A DNA stretch of 64,000 bases from Halopelagius longus (GCF_900100875.1 NZ_FNKQ01000004.1:242042-306041); one strand, 5' to 3'. Counted from the first letter of the stretch, positions 17,918 through 28,362 are shown. A program made the numbers and translations. Notes: generated by a model from the letters alone, not told the origin.

Positions 17918-19276
17918 ATGTTTCTCACCGTCGCCGACGCGCCGTTGTTCGACGCCGTTCGTCCTTCCCGAGGAGTCGTGACGCTCGCCGGGGTCGCGGC
18001 TCTCGTCGTACTGATGGGACTTTCGGCGTTCTTCTCCTCCTCCGAGATCGCGATGTTCTCGCTCGCTCGCCACCGCGTCGATGCACTCGTCGACGACGGC
18101 GTCCCCGGCGCGGCGACGCTCGAACGTCTCACATCGGACCCCCACAGGCTACTGATCACCATCCTCGTCGGGAACAACCTCGTCAACATCGCGATGTCGT
18201 CCATCGCGACGGGCCTGTGCGGTCTCTACCTCTCGCGCGGCCAGTCCGTCCTCGCGGCGACGTTCGGCGTGACCGCGCTCGTCTTGCTCTTCGGAGAGAG
18301 CGCACCGAAGTCGTACGCGATCGAGAACACCGAATCGTGGGCGCTCCGCATCGCCCGCCCGCTCCAACTCGCCGAATACTGCCTCTATCCGCTCGTCGTC
18401 ACGTTCGATCACCTCACGCGCGCGGTCAACCGACTCGGCGGCGGCGAATCGACCCTCGAAGACTCCTACGTGACCCGCGACGAACTCCGCGATATGATTC
18501 GAACCGGCGAACGGGAGGGGGTCATCGACACCGAAGAGCGAGCGATGCTCCAGCGTATCCTCCGGTTCAGGGACACCATCGCGAAGGAAGTGATGACGCC
18601 GCGACTCGACATGACCGCAGTCCCGCGAGAGGCGTCCGTCGAAGAGGCGATTCGGGCCTGCATTCGAAGCGGTCACGGACGTCTGCCGGTCTATCAGAAC
18701 CGACTCGACAACGTCGTCGGTCTCGTCCGCCTCCGGGAGTTAGTGCTCCACCAGCAGAACGACGGCCTCGACGGCGACGGCTCCCTGGACGGACTCATCG
18801 AGGAGACGCTCCACGTCCCGGAAGGGAAGGACGTCGACGCGCTCCTCCAGGAGATGCGCGACGAGCGAGTGAAGATGGCGATCGTCATCGACGAGTTCGG
18901 GACCACCGAGGGCCTCGTCACGTTGGAAGACATCGTCGAGGAGATCGTCGGCGACATCCTCGACGACGAGGAAGAACCGTCTATCGCGCACCTCGACGAA
19001 CGCACGGCCCTCGTCCGCGGCGAAGTGAAGATCGAAGCGGTAAACGAGTCGTTCGACCTCGACATCCCGGAAGGCGAGGAGTTCGAGACCATCTCCGGGT
19101 TCGTGTTCAACCGGGCGGGCCGACTCGTAGAGGAGGGCGAGACGTTCCGATTCGAGACCGTCGATATCCACGTCGAATCGGTCGAACAGACGCGAATCAA
19201 GCGCGTACGTATCGAACGGACCGAATCGACCGAACCGACCGAACCGGACGGCGACCGTCCCGAAATCGGAGTGTGA
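17918..19276 (+). CDS. CNNM/CorC (HlyC) family membrane protein
   Basis: The 452-residue protein has an N-terminal DUF21/CNNM transmembrane domain (about residues 20-190; FSSSEIAMFSLARHRV is the family signature). A CBS pair follows (about 205-340, including EVMTPRLDMTAVPREASVEE, GHGRLPVYQNRLDNVVG and VIDEFGTTEGLVTLEDIVEE), then a CorC_HlyC domain. It is probably involved in Mg2+/Co2+ homeostasis or export. It starts 28 nt after the ABC operon, and its stop is 6 nt before the SLC13 permease, so the two are probably cotranscribed. Confidence 0.9.
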   Translation: MFLTVADAPLFDAVRPSRGVVTLAGVAALVVLMGLSAFFSSSEIAMFSLARHRVDALVDDGVPGAATLERLTSDPHRLLITILVGNNLVNIAMSSIATGLCGLYLSRGQSVLAATFGVTALVLLFGESAPKSYAIENTESWALRIARPLQLAEYCLYPLVVTFDHLTRAVNRLGGGESTLEDSYVTRDELRDMIRTGEREGVIDTEERAMLQRILRFRDTIAKEVMTPRLDMTAVPREASVEEAIRACIRSGHGRLPVYQNRLDNVVGLVRLRELVLHQQNDGLDGDGSLDGLIEETLHVPEGKDVDALLQEMRDERVKMAIVIDEFGTTEGLVTLEDIVEEIVGDILDDEEEPSIAHLDERTALVRGEVKIEAVNESFDLDIPEGEEFETISGFVFNRAGRLVEEGETFRFETVDIHVESVEQTRIKRVRIERTESTEPTEPDGDRPEIGV

Positions 19277-19282
19277 GCGTCG

Positions 19283-20725
19283 ATGGTGACCGTATCCCCC
19301 GCGTCGCGTCGCGCGATTCGCCAGGGCGTCGGTATCGGGGGCGCTCTGGCCTCGATTCTCTGGACGGCCGTCGCCACGCCGCCGGCCGGCATGACGCCGG
19401 CGATGCAGACCGTCTTCGGCGTGTTCGGGTTCGTCCTCGTCCTGTGGTTGACGGCGGTGATTCCGTACGTCGTCTCCTCGACGCTCGGCGTCACGCTCCT
19501 CTTCGCACTCGGTGCGGTCGAGACGTATCAGGCGGCGACGGCCGGGTTCGCGTCGACGATCGTCTTCTTCCTGTTACTCGTCTTCCTCCTCGGGGAGGCC
19601 ATCAGGAAGGTCGACCTCGACTCGTGGTTCGCGTCGCGACTCGTCGCGCGCGAACCGGGCGAGGCCGACCCGGTCCGCTTAGTCGCGCTGAACGTCCTCG
19701 CACTCGCGTTCGTCATGCCGTCGGCGGTCGCACGGGCGATCACGTTCATCCCGGTCGTTCGGGAGATGGCCGACGCGTACGGCCTCGGTCGGGGGAGCGC
19801 GTTCGAACGCTCCTCGTTCCTCGTCATCGGGCACGTGAACCCCATCGCCTCGATGGCGCTGATGACCGGCGGCGGGATGGCCATCGTCACGTCGAACCTC
19901 ATCCGTCGCGCGGGCCGGTCGGTCACCTGGGTCGAGTGGGGCGTGCTCATGATCCCGCCCGTCCTCCTCCTCTACGGGTTGACGACGCTGACCGCCGAGT
20001 ACCGCTACGCCGACGGGTCGCCGACGAGAGCGGCGGCGTCCGCGACCGCGAGTGACGGGTCCGGCGAGACCGTAGACGTCGACGTGGCGCCGGCGCTCAC
20101 GACCGAACAGCGGTTCGTCGGGACCGTCCTCCTCGGCGCAGTCGTCCTCTGGATCGTCGGCTCGTTCGTCGGCGTGCCGACCATCGTCCCCGCAGTCCTC
20201 GCCGTCGCGGTACTATCACTGCCACGAATCGGCGTCCTCGCGAGCGAGGACGTCGCGAGCGTGAGTTGGGGTATCCTGTTCGTCGTCGGTGCGATGTTCT
20301 CCATCCTCGACGCGATGCAGTCGACCGGTGCGCTCGCGTTCCTCGTCGAGACGACGACGGGGCTGGTCCCGTTCGCGGCGTTCTCCATGTGGCAGAGCGT
20401 CGCCGTGCTCTTGGCGCTGGCCGCTTTCGTCAGGATATTCTTCTCGACGGCTTCGGCCGCCATCGTGGTCACTCTCCCGGTACTCCTGCAGTTCGGCAGT
20501 CGGATGGGGATCAACCAGCTCTATCTCGGCCTGTCCACCCTCATCGTCGTCGGCTCGACGACGATATTCCCGTTCAACACGACGTCCGTCCTCGTGTCGC
20601 TCGACCGCGGACCGCTCTCTACCGTCGACGTCGTCTCGTTCGGTCTCGTGACGCTGGGGTACGCGACGCTGGTCGTCGCCGTTTCCTGGCTCGTCTACTG
20701 GCCGACGGTCACCTCGCTCCTGTAG
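19283..20725 (+). CDS. SLC13/DASS-type permease
   Basis: The 480-residue polytopic permease resembles the divalent anion:sodium symporter group (SLC13/ArsB-NhaD superfamily). Features: about 12 hydrophobic segments, the internal repeat signatures AFVMPSAVARAITFIP and FFSTASAAIVVTLPVLLQF, and LSTLIVVGSTTIFPFNTTSVL near the C-terminus. The substrate could be a dicarboxylate, sulfate or phosphate; the ligand residues of the classic SNT motifs are only partly conserved, so I leave it open. It follows the CNNM/CorC gene by 6 nt. Confidence 0.82.
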   Translation: MVTVSPASRRAIRQGVGIGGALASILWTAVATPPAGMTPAMQTVFGVFGFVLVLWLTAVIPYVVSSTLGVTLLFALGAVETYQAATAGFASTIVFFLLLVFLLGEAIRKVDLDSWFASRLVAREPGEADPVRLVALNVLALAFVMPSAVARAITFIPVVREMADAYGLGRGSAFERSSFLVIGHVNPIASMALMTGGGMAIVTSNLIRRAGRSVTWVEWGVLMIPPVLLLYGLTTLTAEYRYADGSPTRAAASATASDGSGETVDVDVAPALTTEQRFVGTVLLGAVVLWIVGSFVGVPTIVPAVLAVAVLSLPRIGVLASEDVASVSWGILFVVGAMFSILDAMQSTGALAFLVETTTGLVPFAAFSMWQSVAVLLALAAFVRIFFSTASAAIVVTLPVLLQFGSRMGINQLYLGLSTLIVVGSTTIFPFNTTSVLVSLDRGPLSTVDVVSFGLVTLGYATLVVAVSWLVYWPTVTSLL

Positions 20726-20880
20726 CGGCCTCGCCGACGTCGATGCTTCGTTCGCCACGGTCCTCCGGCGTCGAGCACGTCCTCTCGAACGTCGGCACCG
20801 ACCACGGATAGAATGAAAGCAACGATCGACGCCAGATAGTTTCTCTCAAATCGCCACTCGCACGCTCTCTATCGATGAGC

Positions 20881-21645
<765 letters not shown>

Positions 21646-21863
21646 ACGGCAACTAACGTTTCCGCTCAGGAAAAGAGAAAGGGCTCTCCGGAGCGCGAGC
21701 AGTACTGTATTTTAGAATATCACGTGGGTGATGGTGCATCCGTCGTGCTCTCTCGCGGGGGCCTCTCTCCACCTGCGAGCGAAGTTCCACATTCTCTGAT
21801 AAACTGGAAAGTAAGGAATATTGGGCAGATGATTTTTGATTATGTCCGTTGATTTACCACCGT

Positions 21864-22163
21864 ATGACGGAGCAGGTGTTCGAACTCACTGGCTTCCAGC
21901 GTGACCTTCTGACCGTGATCGCTGGCCTCGATCAACCGTCGGGACAGGAAGTGAAAGAAGAAATGGAGAAACAGCACGACGACATCAACCACGGTCGTCT
22001 CTACCCGAACCTCGACACGCTCGTCGAAGAGGGCTACGTGGAGAAAGGGCAACTCGATCGGCGGACGAACTACTACGAAGTCTCCGACCAAGGCGAGCAA
22101 GCGCTTCTCAACCGACGCCAGTGGGCGAACTCGATTGTCCCAGAGCTGAGTTCGAACTCGTAA
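21864..22163 (+). CDS. PadR-family transcriptional regulator
   Basis: The 99-residue single-domain winged helix has the PadR signature, with LTGFQRDLLTVIAGLDQPSG followed by GRLYPNLDTLVEEGYVEKG (recognition helix and wing) and YYEVSDQGEQALLNRR. ATG 21864 is the family start. It is divergent from the SDR gene (218-bp gap), so regulation of that enzyme is possible. The short size suggests a dimer without an effector domain. Confidence 0.88.
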   Translation: MTEQVFELTGFQRDLLTVIAGLDQPSGQEVKEEMEKQHDDINHGRLYPNLDTLVEEGYVEKGQLDRRTNYYEVSDQGEQALLNRRQWANSIVPELSSNS

Positions 22164-22374
22164 CCCAACGGCACCGCACGAAGGCAGCACCGTTCGTTCC
22201 TTTTCGGTGGAGAACTCCTCCTGTTGCGCTCGTTTCTCCGTACCCCTACTGAACCGCCGCGGCTCACCGCTGTGCATCCCCGTTACGCTAGTAGTCGTGT
22301 AAACTCAGGATAAGATATCTACGAAGGAACGGTATCTCACCGCGCTCGACACATGGAAACTACGCCGAGAGAGA

Positions 22375-22869
22375 TCAGTAGACAGTGGGCTCGCTGATGG
22401 GCTCTGCGAAGGCCACGTTCGTTTTTACGTCCGTGATCTCGACCTCGACTCGATCACCGGGCTGCGTATCTGAGACGATGACGATAAAGCCGTTCTCTAC
22501 CTTCGCGATACCGTCCCCCTCCTCCCCGAGGGAGTCGATGCTTACCGTTCGCGTCTCGCCCTCCTCAACTGGCGGTACCGGAGAGTGCGACCGAGTAGGC
22601 GTCGCCGCATACTGTTCTCGTACCTGCGACTCGCTTCTCGTCGTCTCGGGGGAGCGAGATTCGGTCGATGTTCCCTCTTCGAGAGGCTCTGACGGTTCCG
22701 AGGATCGTTCGGCCGCCGTCCGTTCGATAACTGCGATTCGGTAGGTCTGTTCCGTATCTAAGGACCCCTCCTCGACGAACTCGCGTGGGACGTGGATGGT
22801 GTACTTGTCCTCAGATTGCTGGAGCGACGTCTCGAAAAATAGCTTCAAGGAATCCGGAATCTCTAGCAT
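22375..22869 (-). CDS. TRAM-domain protein
   Basis: The 164-residue protein has an N-terminal segment common to haloarchaeal TRAM proteins (IPDSLKLFFETSLQQ), a low-complexity Ser/Glu/Thr-rich linker (about residues 50-105), and a C-terminal TRAM beta-barrel (ETRTVSIDSLGEEGDGIAKV, then QPGDRVEVEITDVKTNVAFA). TRAM domains bind RNA; stand-alone archaeal versions act as RNA chaperones. The long linker is unusual beside the compact one-domain proteins. Confidence 0.88.
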   Translation of the reverse strand: MLEIPDSLKLFFETSLQQSEDKYTIHVPREFVEEGSLDTEQTYRIAVIERTAAERSSEPSEPLEEGTSTESRSPETTRSESQVREQYAATPTRSHSPVPPVEEGETRTVSIDSLGEEGDGIAKVENGFIVIVSDTQPGDRVEVEITDVKTNVAFAEPISEPTVY

Positions 22870-23036
22870 TACCCCTCAATGCCCTTCCACCACCGAAAAG
22901 ATGGGGGGTTCGTGACGTACCGAAGGGGATACGAAAAGCGAGACGGGTAGCCTCTCGGCTCTCCGTCTCCACTAGAAGATCTGTTGAACGATGGATCGAC
23001 GGAAGACACCCGGATGCCGCGCCTACGGAGGTGTTC

Positions 23037-23594
23037 TCATCCGTCTCTAGACCGGTTTGTCTCGGTGAACAGGTGATGCCAGTCGGCATCGGCAACAGTT
23101 CGAGCGGCCGCACCCGTATCGGTGAACTCGACTACTGTCGCGGAGTGGGGCTTCTCGAACTTTGGTTTCGAAACGCGAAACTTGACTTCCGTAGACGTAC
23201 TCCAGAGCCGGTATCGATACCGTGCCGAACCGCGCAGACGTATCAGAGCGTACGTCTCTGGGTTTACTGTTCTCCCCTGTCCTTCGTAGATTCGCTCTCC
23301 ATCTCGGAAGATACGTTCGTTCAATCGGTAGCTGGCCGTCCCGCTGTTCCAAATGAGGACGCCGTGTGAGTGCGGGTCCCCTCTCGTCGAGCCGACCCAC
23401 TCATTTCCGGTTCTGTTCATCTCGTCGAGCGAATCCGGAACTGACGGACGAAAATCACTGCTCGGTGCGTCTTCCGTAGCGGTAGTATCGTGTTGGGTGG
23501 TCTCGGCCTCGCTGCTTCCCTCCGTCGAACAACCGCTAAGGAACCCTGCGCTCAATACGCCGCAAGTTGCCAGAACCGTTCGGCGGTGGACCAT
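23037..23594 (-). CDS. Tat lipoprotein of unknown function
   Basis: The 185-residue protein starts MVHRRTVLATCGVLSAGF, with a twin-arginine-like signal and the lipobox SGCS (Cys near residue 22). A Ser/Thr/Glu-rich spacer follows, then a beta-rich domain with YRLNERIFRDGERIYEGQG and SARYRYRLWS. The ATG at 23594 places the signal at the terminus; an ATG 4 codons upstream is possible. A divergent small membrane protein lies 258 nt away. Function not recognised. Confidence 0.7.
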   Translation of the reverse strand: MVHRRTVLATCGVLSAGFLSGCSTEGSSEAETTQHDTTATEDAPSSDFRPSVPDSLDEMNRTGNEWVGSTRGDPHSHGVLIWNSGTASYRLNERIFRDGERIYEGQGRTVNPETYALIRLRGSARYRYRLWSTSTEVKFRVSKPKFEKPHSATVVEFTDTGAAARTVADADWHHLFTETNRSRDG

Positions 23595-23852
23595 TAGATT
23601 CCCCACCGAGAGGAGTAATATATACCTTCCCCAATAGTAGACTTTCAGAGAGTCGCAACAGTCCGTCGTCTTCCAGCAGTTCCCGCGCGTTCCGCGTTCG
23701 GTCAGTGCGCCGTCCGCGAGGACCGCCCTACGGTTCTGTGCCGACAGTATTCGAATATTTCTGCTGATGCGTTGAGGATATCAATCAGACGCACAACGAA
23801 CCGAGCGGTCAGCCGCAGAGAATATTTGTATTGTCAGCACAGAGAGCTATCT

Positions 23853-24104
23853 ATGCCCGCCTTTGGTATTGGTTCCCTCGTGTTCCTCGTCGGACAGGCC
23901 CTCGTCTCGTCGTTCGTTTACTCGCAGGCGGAGAAGTACGGCTCTCGATCTCCGTTGGTAGTAGGCGTCTCCGCATTCGTACTGGGAGTGGCTGCTGCAT
24001 TCGTGTTTCGTACTATCGTCGAACTCGCCGTGATAGAACTCCTCATCGTTCTTCTCTACCTCGTCGGACTTCGCGTTTCCAAACGGCGCTCGGTGTCCGG
24101 GTGA
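23853..24104 (+). CDS. Small membrane protein
   Basis: The 83-residue protein is almost entirely hydrophobic in three segments: IGSLVFLVGQALVSSFV, PLVVGVSAFVLGVAAAFVF and LAVIELLIVLLYLVGL. It ends in a basic tail (RVSKRRSVSG), which places the C-terminus in the cytosol. No family is recognised. Confidence 0.65.
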   Translation: MPAFGIGSLVFLVGQALVSSFVYSQAEKYGSRSPLVVGVSAFVLGVAAAFVFRTIVELAVIELLIVLLYLVGLRVSKRRSVSG

Positions 24105-24296
24105 ACTGCTCTCGTCAAATTGACCGATCGTATTTCTCCGGTTCGCTTCGGAGGCTTCGTTCGCCGGTATCGGTTACGGAGGAAACATCTCCAGCAGATC
24201 TCGTGGACGAGGCTCCGACGCCGCTTGTCGACGAACTACTGTCGGGAGTTGGTTCTGCGAAGAGAGGCTGAGATCGGCAGTAAGAGGGTGCGTGAA

Positions 24297-24527
24297 CTAC
24301 CTGTAGAGATAACCCAACCCTGTCAGCGACAGTAGGATTCCAAGCACCCGATAGAATACGCGTTGTAGGCTCGGAGGAGGCGCCCACGGTCGAGAGAAGG
24401 GAAGTAGCGACCAGCACTTCTCGTCGAACTCGACTGCGAGCCCCGGAAATAGAGCGACAACGGATCCGAAGATCAGTAGACTCGAGTTGAGTATCAATAC
24501 GACGTCTAGCATCGACATCACGTACAA
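24297..24527 (-). CDS. Small two-helix membrane protein
   Basis: The 76-residue protein has an N-terminal helix (VVLILNSSLLIFGSVVALF), a polar loop rich in Pro, and a C-terminal helix (VFYRVLGILLSLTGLGYLY). A second ATG 3 codons downstream is possible. The loop motif EFDEKCWSLL is not known to me. It is convergent with the 23853 gene. Confidence 0.55.
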   Translation of the reverse strand: MYVMSMLDVVLILNSSLLIFGSVVALFPGLAVEFDEKCWSLLPFSRPWAPPPSLQRVFYRVLGILLSLTGLGYLYR

Positions 24528-24696
24528 GCAGTTCTAACGTATAGCTTCGCTTCGGTAGCAGCGGAATACCCGTTTTCGCGCGCTTGCCCTACACCGGGCG
24601 GCCAACTGGAAACTGACCGATCTCGCCGATCCGACGGTCGTTTCGGAGACGAACCGGCGTTTGTTTCTCGGAAGGGATGTACTCTTTACGCCCCGA

Positions 24697-26385
24697 TCAG
24701 TCGTCGTCCTCTCCGTTCGATCCGTCGTCGCCGTCGCTGTCCCCGGCGCCATCGTCGTCCTCGCCGTCCTCGGCCGGATCGAGCGTACCGTACTCCCCCG
24801 GTACGAGCGTCTGGCTGTGGAGTTCGGCCCCGTCGCGGTCCCGAAGCGTGACGGTCATCTCTCGGGAGTCGGCGTCGACGTCGACCTGACCGAAGAACTG
24901 CAGTCCGTCGCTCGGCGGGAGGTTCGCCTCACCCTCCGGCGGTGACTTCTCGAACACCACCTCGGGACCGAACGTGTCGTCGAGTTCGCCGGGGCCGAAC
25001 GTCCCCGCGTGAAGCGGTCCGGTGACGAACTCCCAGAACGGCAAAAAGTCCGTGAACTGCGCCCGGTCGGGGTGGTAGTGGTGCGCCGCGGTGTAGTGTA
25101 CGTCGGCGGTGAACCAGACGACGTTGCGAACCTCCTCCGCGCAGAGGAACGACAGCAGATCGGCGATCTCGAACTCCCGGCCGCTCGGTTCGCCGTCGGT
25201 GTTCGCGATCGCCTCGAAGTAGTCGCCGTCGGTGACGACGAGGCCGATGGGCATGTCGGAGGCGACGACCTTCCAAGTCGCGTCCGACTCCGCGAGCGAC
25301 CGCTTCAGCCACGCGAGTTGCTCCGCGCCGAGAATCGCCGTCTCGGAGCTCTGCTCGCTGTTACGCGTCGCCGTGTTCGGTCCGCGATAGCTTCGGAGGT
25401 CGAGTCGGAACACCTCCAGGGCCGACCCGTAGCGGAAACTGTCGTAGTGTTCGTCCCAGCTGTCGTCGTGGGAGCGAATCGGCATGAACTCGGTGAACGC
25501 GCGCTGACCGCGGGCGGCGAGTAGATTCACGCTCTTGACGTCGTGGGGGTCGTCCTCCGGAAGCGTCTCGCCGGGGTACCAGTTGTTCACCACCTCGTGG
25601 TCGTCCCACTGCGGGATCATCGGCACCTCGGAGAGGAAGTTCCGGTAGTGTTCGTCGAGGAAGTTGTACTTGTAGTTGCCCCGGAACTCCGCGAGGGTGT
25701 CGGCCACCCCCGCCTTGGCCTCGGTGACGACGTTGTTCCACGTCGCGCCGTCGTCCAGTTCGATCGTCTCCGGAAGCGGTCCGTCGGCGTAGATAGCGTC
25801 CCCCGAGTGGACGAAGAAGTCCGGGTCGAGTTCCCGCATCGCCTCGAATATGGTCATGCCGCCGCGGTCGCGGTCGATACCCCACCCCTGACCGGCGACG
25901 TCGCCGCCCCAGACGAACCGAACCGCCCCGTCCTCGTCCGCCGACGGCGGCGTCCGGAACGACCCCTCGACCGGTTCGCTGCGCACGCCCGGTTCGACCA
26001 GAGACTCGAATATCACCCGGTAGTAGATGGTCTCCCCGGAGGGAAGTCCCTGAAGATCCAGCTTCGCCGTGTAGTCCGTGACTTCCAGCGCCGCCGGACC
26101 GCGAACCGTTCGCACGTCCGAGAAGTACTCGTCCGTCGCTATCTCGACGTACATCCGGGCGGGGCAGCTAGCCCGACTCCAGATGATCGCTCGGTCCGCG
26201 GTCACGTCGCCCGTCTGCACGCCCTGCGGAGCCTCGATACCGGTCTTCTCGTGGCCGTCGTCGCTCGACGCGTCTTCCCCGGAGACCGACGCGAGACGTC
26301 CGGGCACTCCGTCCCCGAACGCGGCCGTCGCGGTCGACAGTCCCACCGTCGAAAGCAGTTCTCTTCGTGTCACTCGATCGTACAT
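24697..26385 (-). CDS. phoD: PhoD-like exported metallophosphatase
   Basis: The 562-residue protein begins with a Tat-type signal (TRRELLSTVGLSTATAAFG). An N-terminal beta-sandwich (SGVQTGDVTADRAIIWSRA-like, about residues 55-145) is followed by a PhoD catalytic domain. Metal-ligand segments seen are VWGGDVAGQGWG, FFVHSGDAIYADG, QWDDHEVVNNW and VWFTADVHYTAAH, with the family Arg/Tyr in LDLRSYRG. It ends with an Asp/Gly-rich tail of about 40 residues. It likely releases phosphate from phosphodiesters outside the cell. It is divergent from the GH47 gene (540 bp). Confidence 0.92.
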   Translation of the reverse strand: MYDRVTRRELLSTVGLSTATAAFGDGVPGRLASVSGEDASSDDGHEKTGIEAPQGVQTGDVTADRAIIWSRASCPARMYVEIATDEYFSDVRTVRGPAALEVTDYTAKLDLQGLPSGETIYYRVIFESLVEPGVRSEPVEGSFRTPPSADEDGAVRFVWGGDVAGQGWGIDRDRGGMTIFEAMRELDPDFFVHSGDAIYADGPLPETIELDDGATWNNVVTEAKAGVADTLAEFRGNYKYNFLDEHYRNFLSEVPMIPQWDDHEVVNNWYPGETLPEDDPHDVKSVNLLAARGQRAFTEFMPIRSHDDSWDEHYDSFRYGSALEVFRLDLRSYRGPNTATRNSEQSSETAILGAEQLAWLKRSLAESDATWKVVASDMPIGLVVTDGDYFEAIANTDGEPSGREFEIADLLSFLCAEEVRNVVWFTADVHYTAAHHYHPDRAQFTDFLPFWEFVTGPLHAGTFGPGELDDTFGPEVVFEKSPPEGEANLPPSDGLQFFGQVDVDADSREMTVTLRDRDGAELHSQTLVPGEYGTLDPAEDGEDDDGAGDSDGDDGSNGEDDD

Positions 26386-26925
26386 GACAACGGACAGAAC
26401 AAATGAACGGGTAAAGTACTCTTATATTTTCCATATATCCGTCTCTGACTGATATTGTCGTCTCTACTGAGTACGCTAGTAGACCGCGAACAGATTGCGC
26501 ATTTCTCTCATTGCATCGCTCCCGCCCGAACTCTCGTCGCCCCGGAGAGGGGCTATCGACCGTTCCGCGCCGTACACTCTCCATCAGCGATTTTTCTGTG
26601 GGGCGTCTGCCGACATCGTTCCGCCGGTGAGGGTTTCGATGCGGTCTTCGAGTCCCGTCGTGCGCGTTCACGTTCCGAATTACGCATGGACGAGGATACC
26701 TCACCCCGCCCCGAGGAGGCGGCCGGGTCTCGCGAACGGGGGGACGCCGAGGCGGTACTTTTGACGGAGCGAACTCACTAGCAATGTTACATTTTGTAAT
26801 GTCTATGAAATGACTTTTTGTCTGTCGGCGCGGGGAGAGGGTTGTGCTAATCGGCAACAATTGTCACCCATCGATCGACTAGGCAGTCGGATGGGAGATC
26901 GACGCCGGTTGGTACCGACCAGACT
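26386..26925. other. 540-bp divergent intergenic region
   Basis: This region holds the promoters of the PhoD and GH47 genes. No gene is recognised in it. An AT-rich TATA-like stretch lies near 26429-26437 for PhoD, and a palindrome at 26785-26802 lies upstream of GH47. Confidence 0.5.
26785..26802. promoter_or_regulatory. Palindromic site upstream of the GH47 gene
   Basis: The segment TGTTACATTTTGTAATGT contains TTACA-ttt-TGTAA and the overlapping ACATT-ttgt-AATGT inverted repeats. It is 124 nt before the GH47 ATG, in an otherwise GC-rich region. A regulator-binding site or promoter element is plausible. Confidence 0.35.
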
Positions 26926-28362
26926 ATGAGACGAACTACCGAAACAGGACGTCGCATCAGCCGGAGAAGCGCACTGAAGGGACTCGCCTCCCTCGGGGTC
27001 GTCGGGGCCGTCGGAACGACCGGCGCCGCCGCGACAGGGGAGTCTCGCGGGGATCGCCGACGGGCGTCGGAGGCGGCCGCGCGGAAGGTGAGAGAGCGGT
27101 TCGAGTGGGCGTGGAAGAACTACGAGAAGCACGCGTGGGGTCACGACATGATAACGCCCGTCTCGGGCGGCTACGAGGAGTTCTTCTTCGATCAGCCCGT
27201 CGGCCTCACCCTCGTCGAGGCGTTGGACACGCTGTACCTTCTCGGGATGGACCGCGAACTGGAGAAGGCGGTCGAGTGGATAAAAGAGGAACTGTCCTTC
27301 GACATCGACGCCGAGATGCAGGTGTTCGAGGCGAACATCCGCATGGTCGGCGGCCTCCTGTCGGGCTACAAGGTCACCGGCGACGAGGCGTTGTTGGACC
27401 TCGCGCGGGATCTGGCGGACCGTCTGCGCCCGGCGTTCGAGGAGTCGCCGACCGGGATGCCCTACCGGTTCGTGAACCCGGCGACGGGTGAGGTGAGCGA
27501 CTCCGTCAACTTCGTCGCCGAAATCGGGACGTACGTCGCCGAGTGGGGCGAACTCTCCCGGGAGGTCGGCGACGACAGCTACTACGAACTGGCGAAGGCG
27601 GCGATGGAGGCAGCGTACGACCGCCGATCGGACCTCGACCTCCTCGGGGCTTCGATAGATGTCGAGACCGGCGAGTGGCAGGACACCGTCGCGCGCATCG
27701 GCCCGCCCTCGGACTCCTTCTACGAGTACCTCTGGGACGGGTGGCGCCTGTTCGGCGACGCGGACTTCCTGCGGTGGTTCGGCGTCCTCGTCGACGGCAT
27801 TCAGGAACACCAAGCCGAGACGTACGACGGCCGCCTGTGGTACCGCCGCGTCGACATGGACACCGGCGACGTCGTCGCGCACACGCAGAGCGAACTGTCG
27901 AACTTCTGGTCGGGGCTGATGGCCGAGGCCGGGCAGCCCGAAATCGGCCGCGCCTACCACGACTCGTGGACGGCGGTTCGCGAAAAGTACGACCTGTTCC
28001 CGGGGTCGATAGACTACACGGACCTCTCCGCGGAGGCGACCACGTACTGGCTCCGACCGGAGTACCTCGGCGGTGCCCTCCTCCTGTACGAACGGACCGG
28101 CGAAACGGTGTATCGCAAACGCGCGTACGAACTCTGGCGGGCGATGGAGGAGCACTGCCGGGTCGAGAACGGCTACACCGTCATCACGGACGTGACGACG
28201 TCACCGATGGAGCAAGGTGACCTGACGCCCGGATACTGGTGGTCCGAGAATATGAAGTATTTCTACCTGCTCGCGGGCGGCACCGACCGACTCGCCGAGG
28301 ACTACTACCTGACGACGGAAGGGAACGTCCTCCGCGGCGTCGAAGGGCCGGCGGTGGACTAA
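26926..28362 (+). CDS. Tat-exported GH47 family alpha-mannosidase
   Basis: The 478-residue protein has a twin-arginine signal (ISRRSALKGLASLG) and then a GH47 barrel. Conserved family blocks are FEWAWKNYEKHAWGHD, LTLVEALDTLYLLGM (about 93-107), IRMVGGLLSGYKVTGD, DSFYEYLWDGW (about 263-273, with the catalytic Glu), TYWLRPEYLGGALLLY and SENMKYFYLL. The final TTEGN matches the Ca2+-binding Thr motif of the family. GH47 enzymes invert alpha-1,2-linked mannose in glycans. The enzyme is exported, so it acts on external or surface glycans. No partner gene is directly attached; a palindrome lies upstream. Confidence 0.9.
   Translation: MRRTTETGRRISRRSALKGLASLGVVGAVGTTGAAATGESRGDRRRASEAAARKVRERFEWAWKNYEKHAWGHDMITPVSGGYEEFFFDQPVGLTLVEALDTLYLLGMDRELEKAVEWIKEELSFDIDAEMQVFEANIRMVGGLLSGYKVTGDEALLDLARDLADRLRPAFEESPTGMPYRFVNPATGEVSDSVNFVAEIGTYVAEWGELSREVGDDSYYELAKAAMEAAYDRRSDLDLLGASIDVETGEWQDTVARIGPPSDSFYEYLWDGWRLFGDADFLRWFGVLVDGIQEHQAETYDGRLWYRRVDMDTGDVVAHTQSELSNFWSGLMAEAGQPEIGRAYHDSWTAVREKYDLFPGSIDYTDLSAEATTYWLRPEYLGGALLLYERTGETVYRKRAYELWRAMEEHCRVENGYTVITDVTTSPMEQGDLTPGYWWSENMKYFYLLAGGTDRLAEDYYLTTEGNVLRGVEGPAVD

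Noticed and set aside
15766..18204. Very long antisense open frame over the fused ATPase gene
   Set aside because: High GC and biased codons leave antisense frames open by chance. The translation has no family signature, and the sense protein is a clear ABC ATPase.
26803..28155. Long antisense frame opposite the GH47 gene
   Set aside because: The translation is a Val/Arg-rich shadow. The sense frame has complete GH47 motifs.
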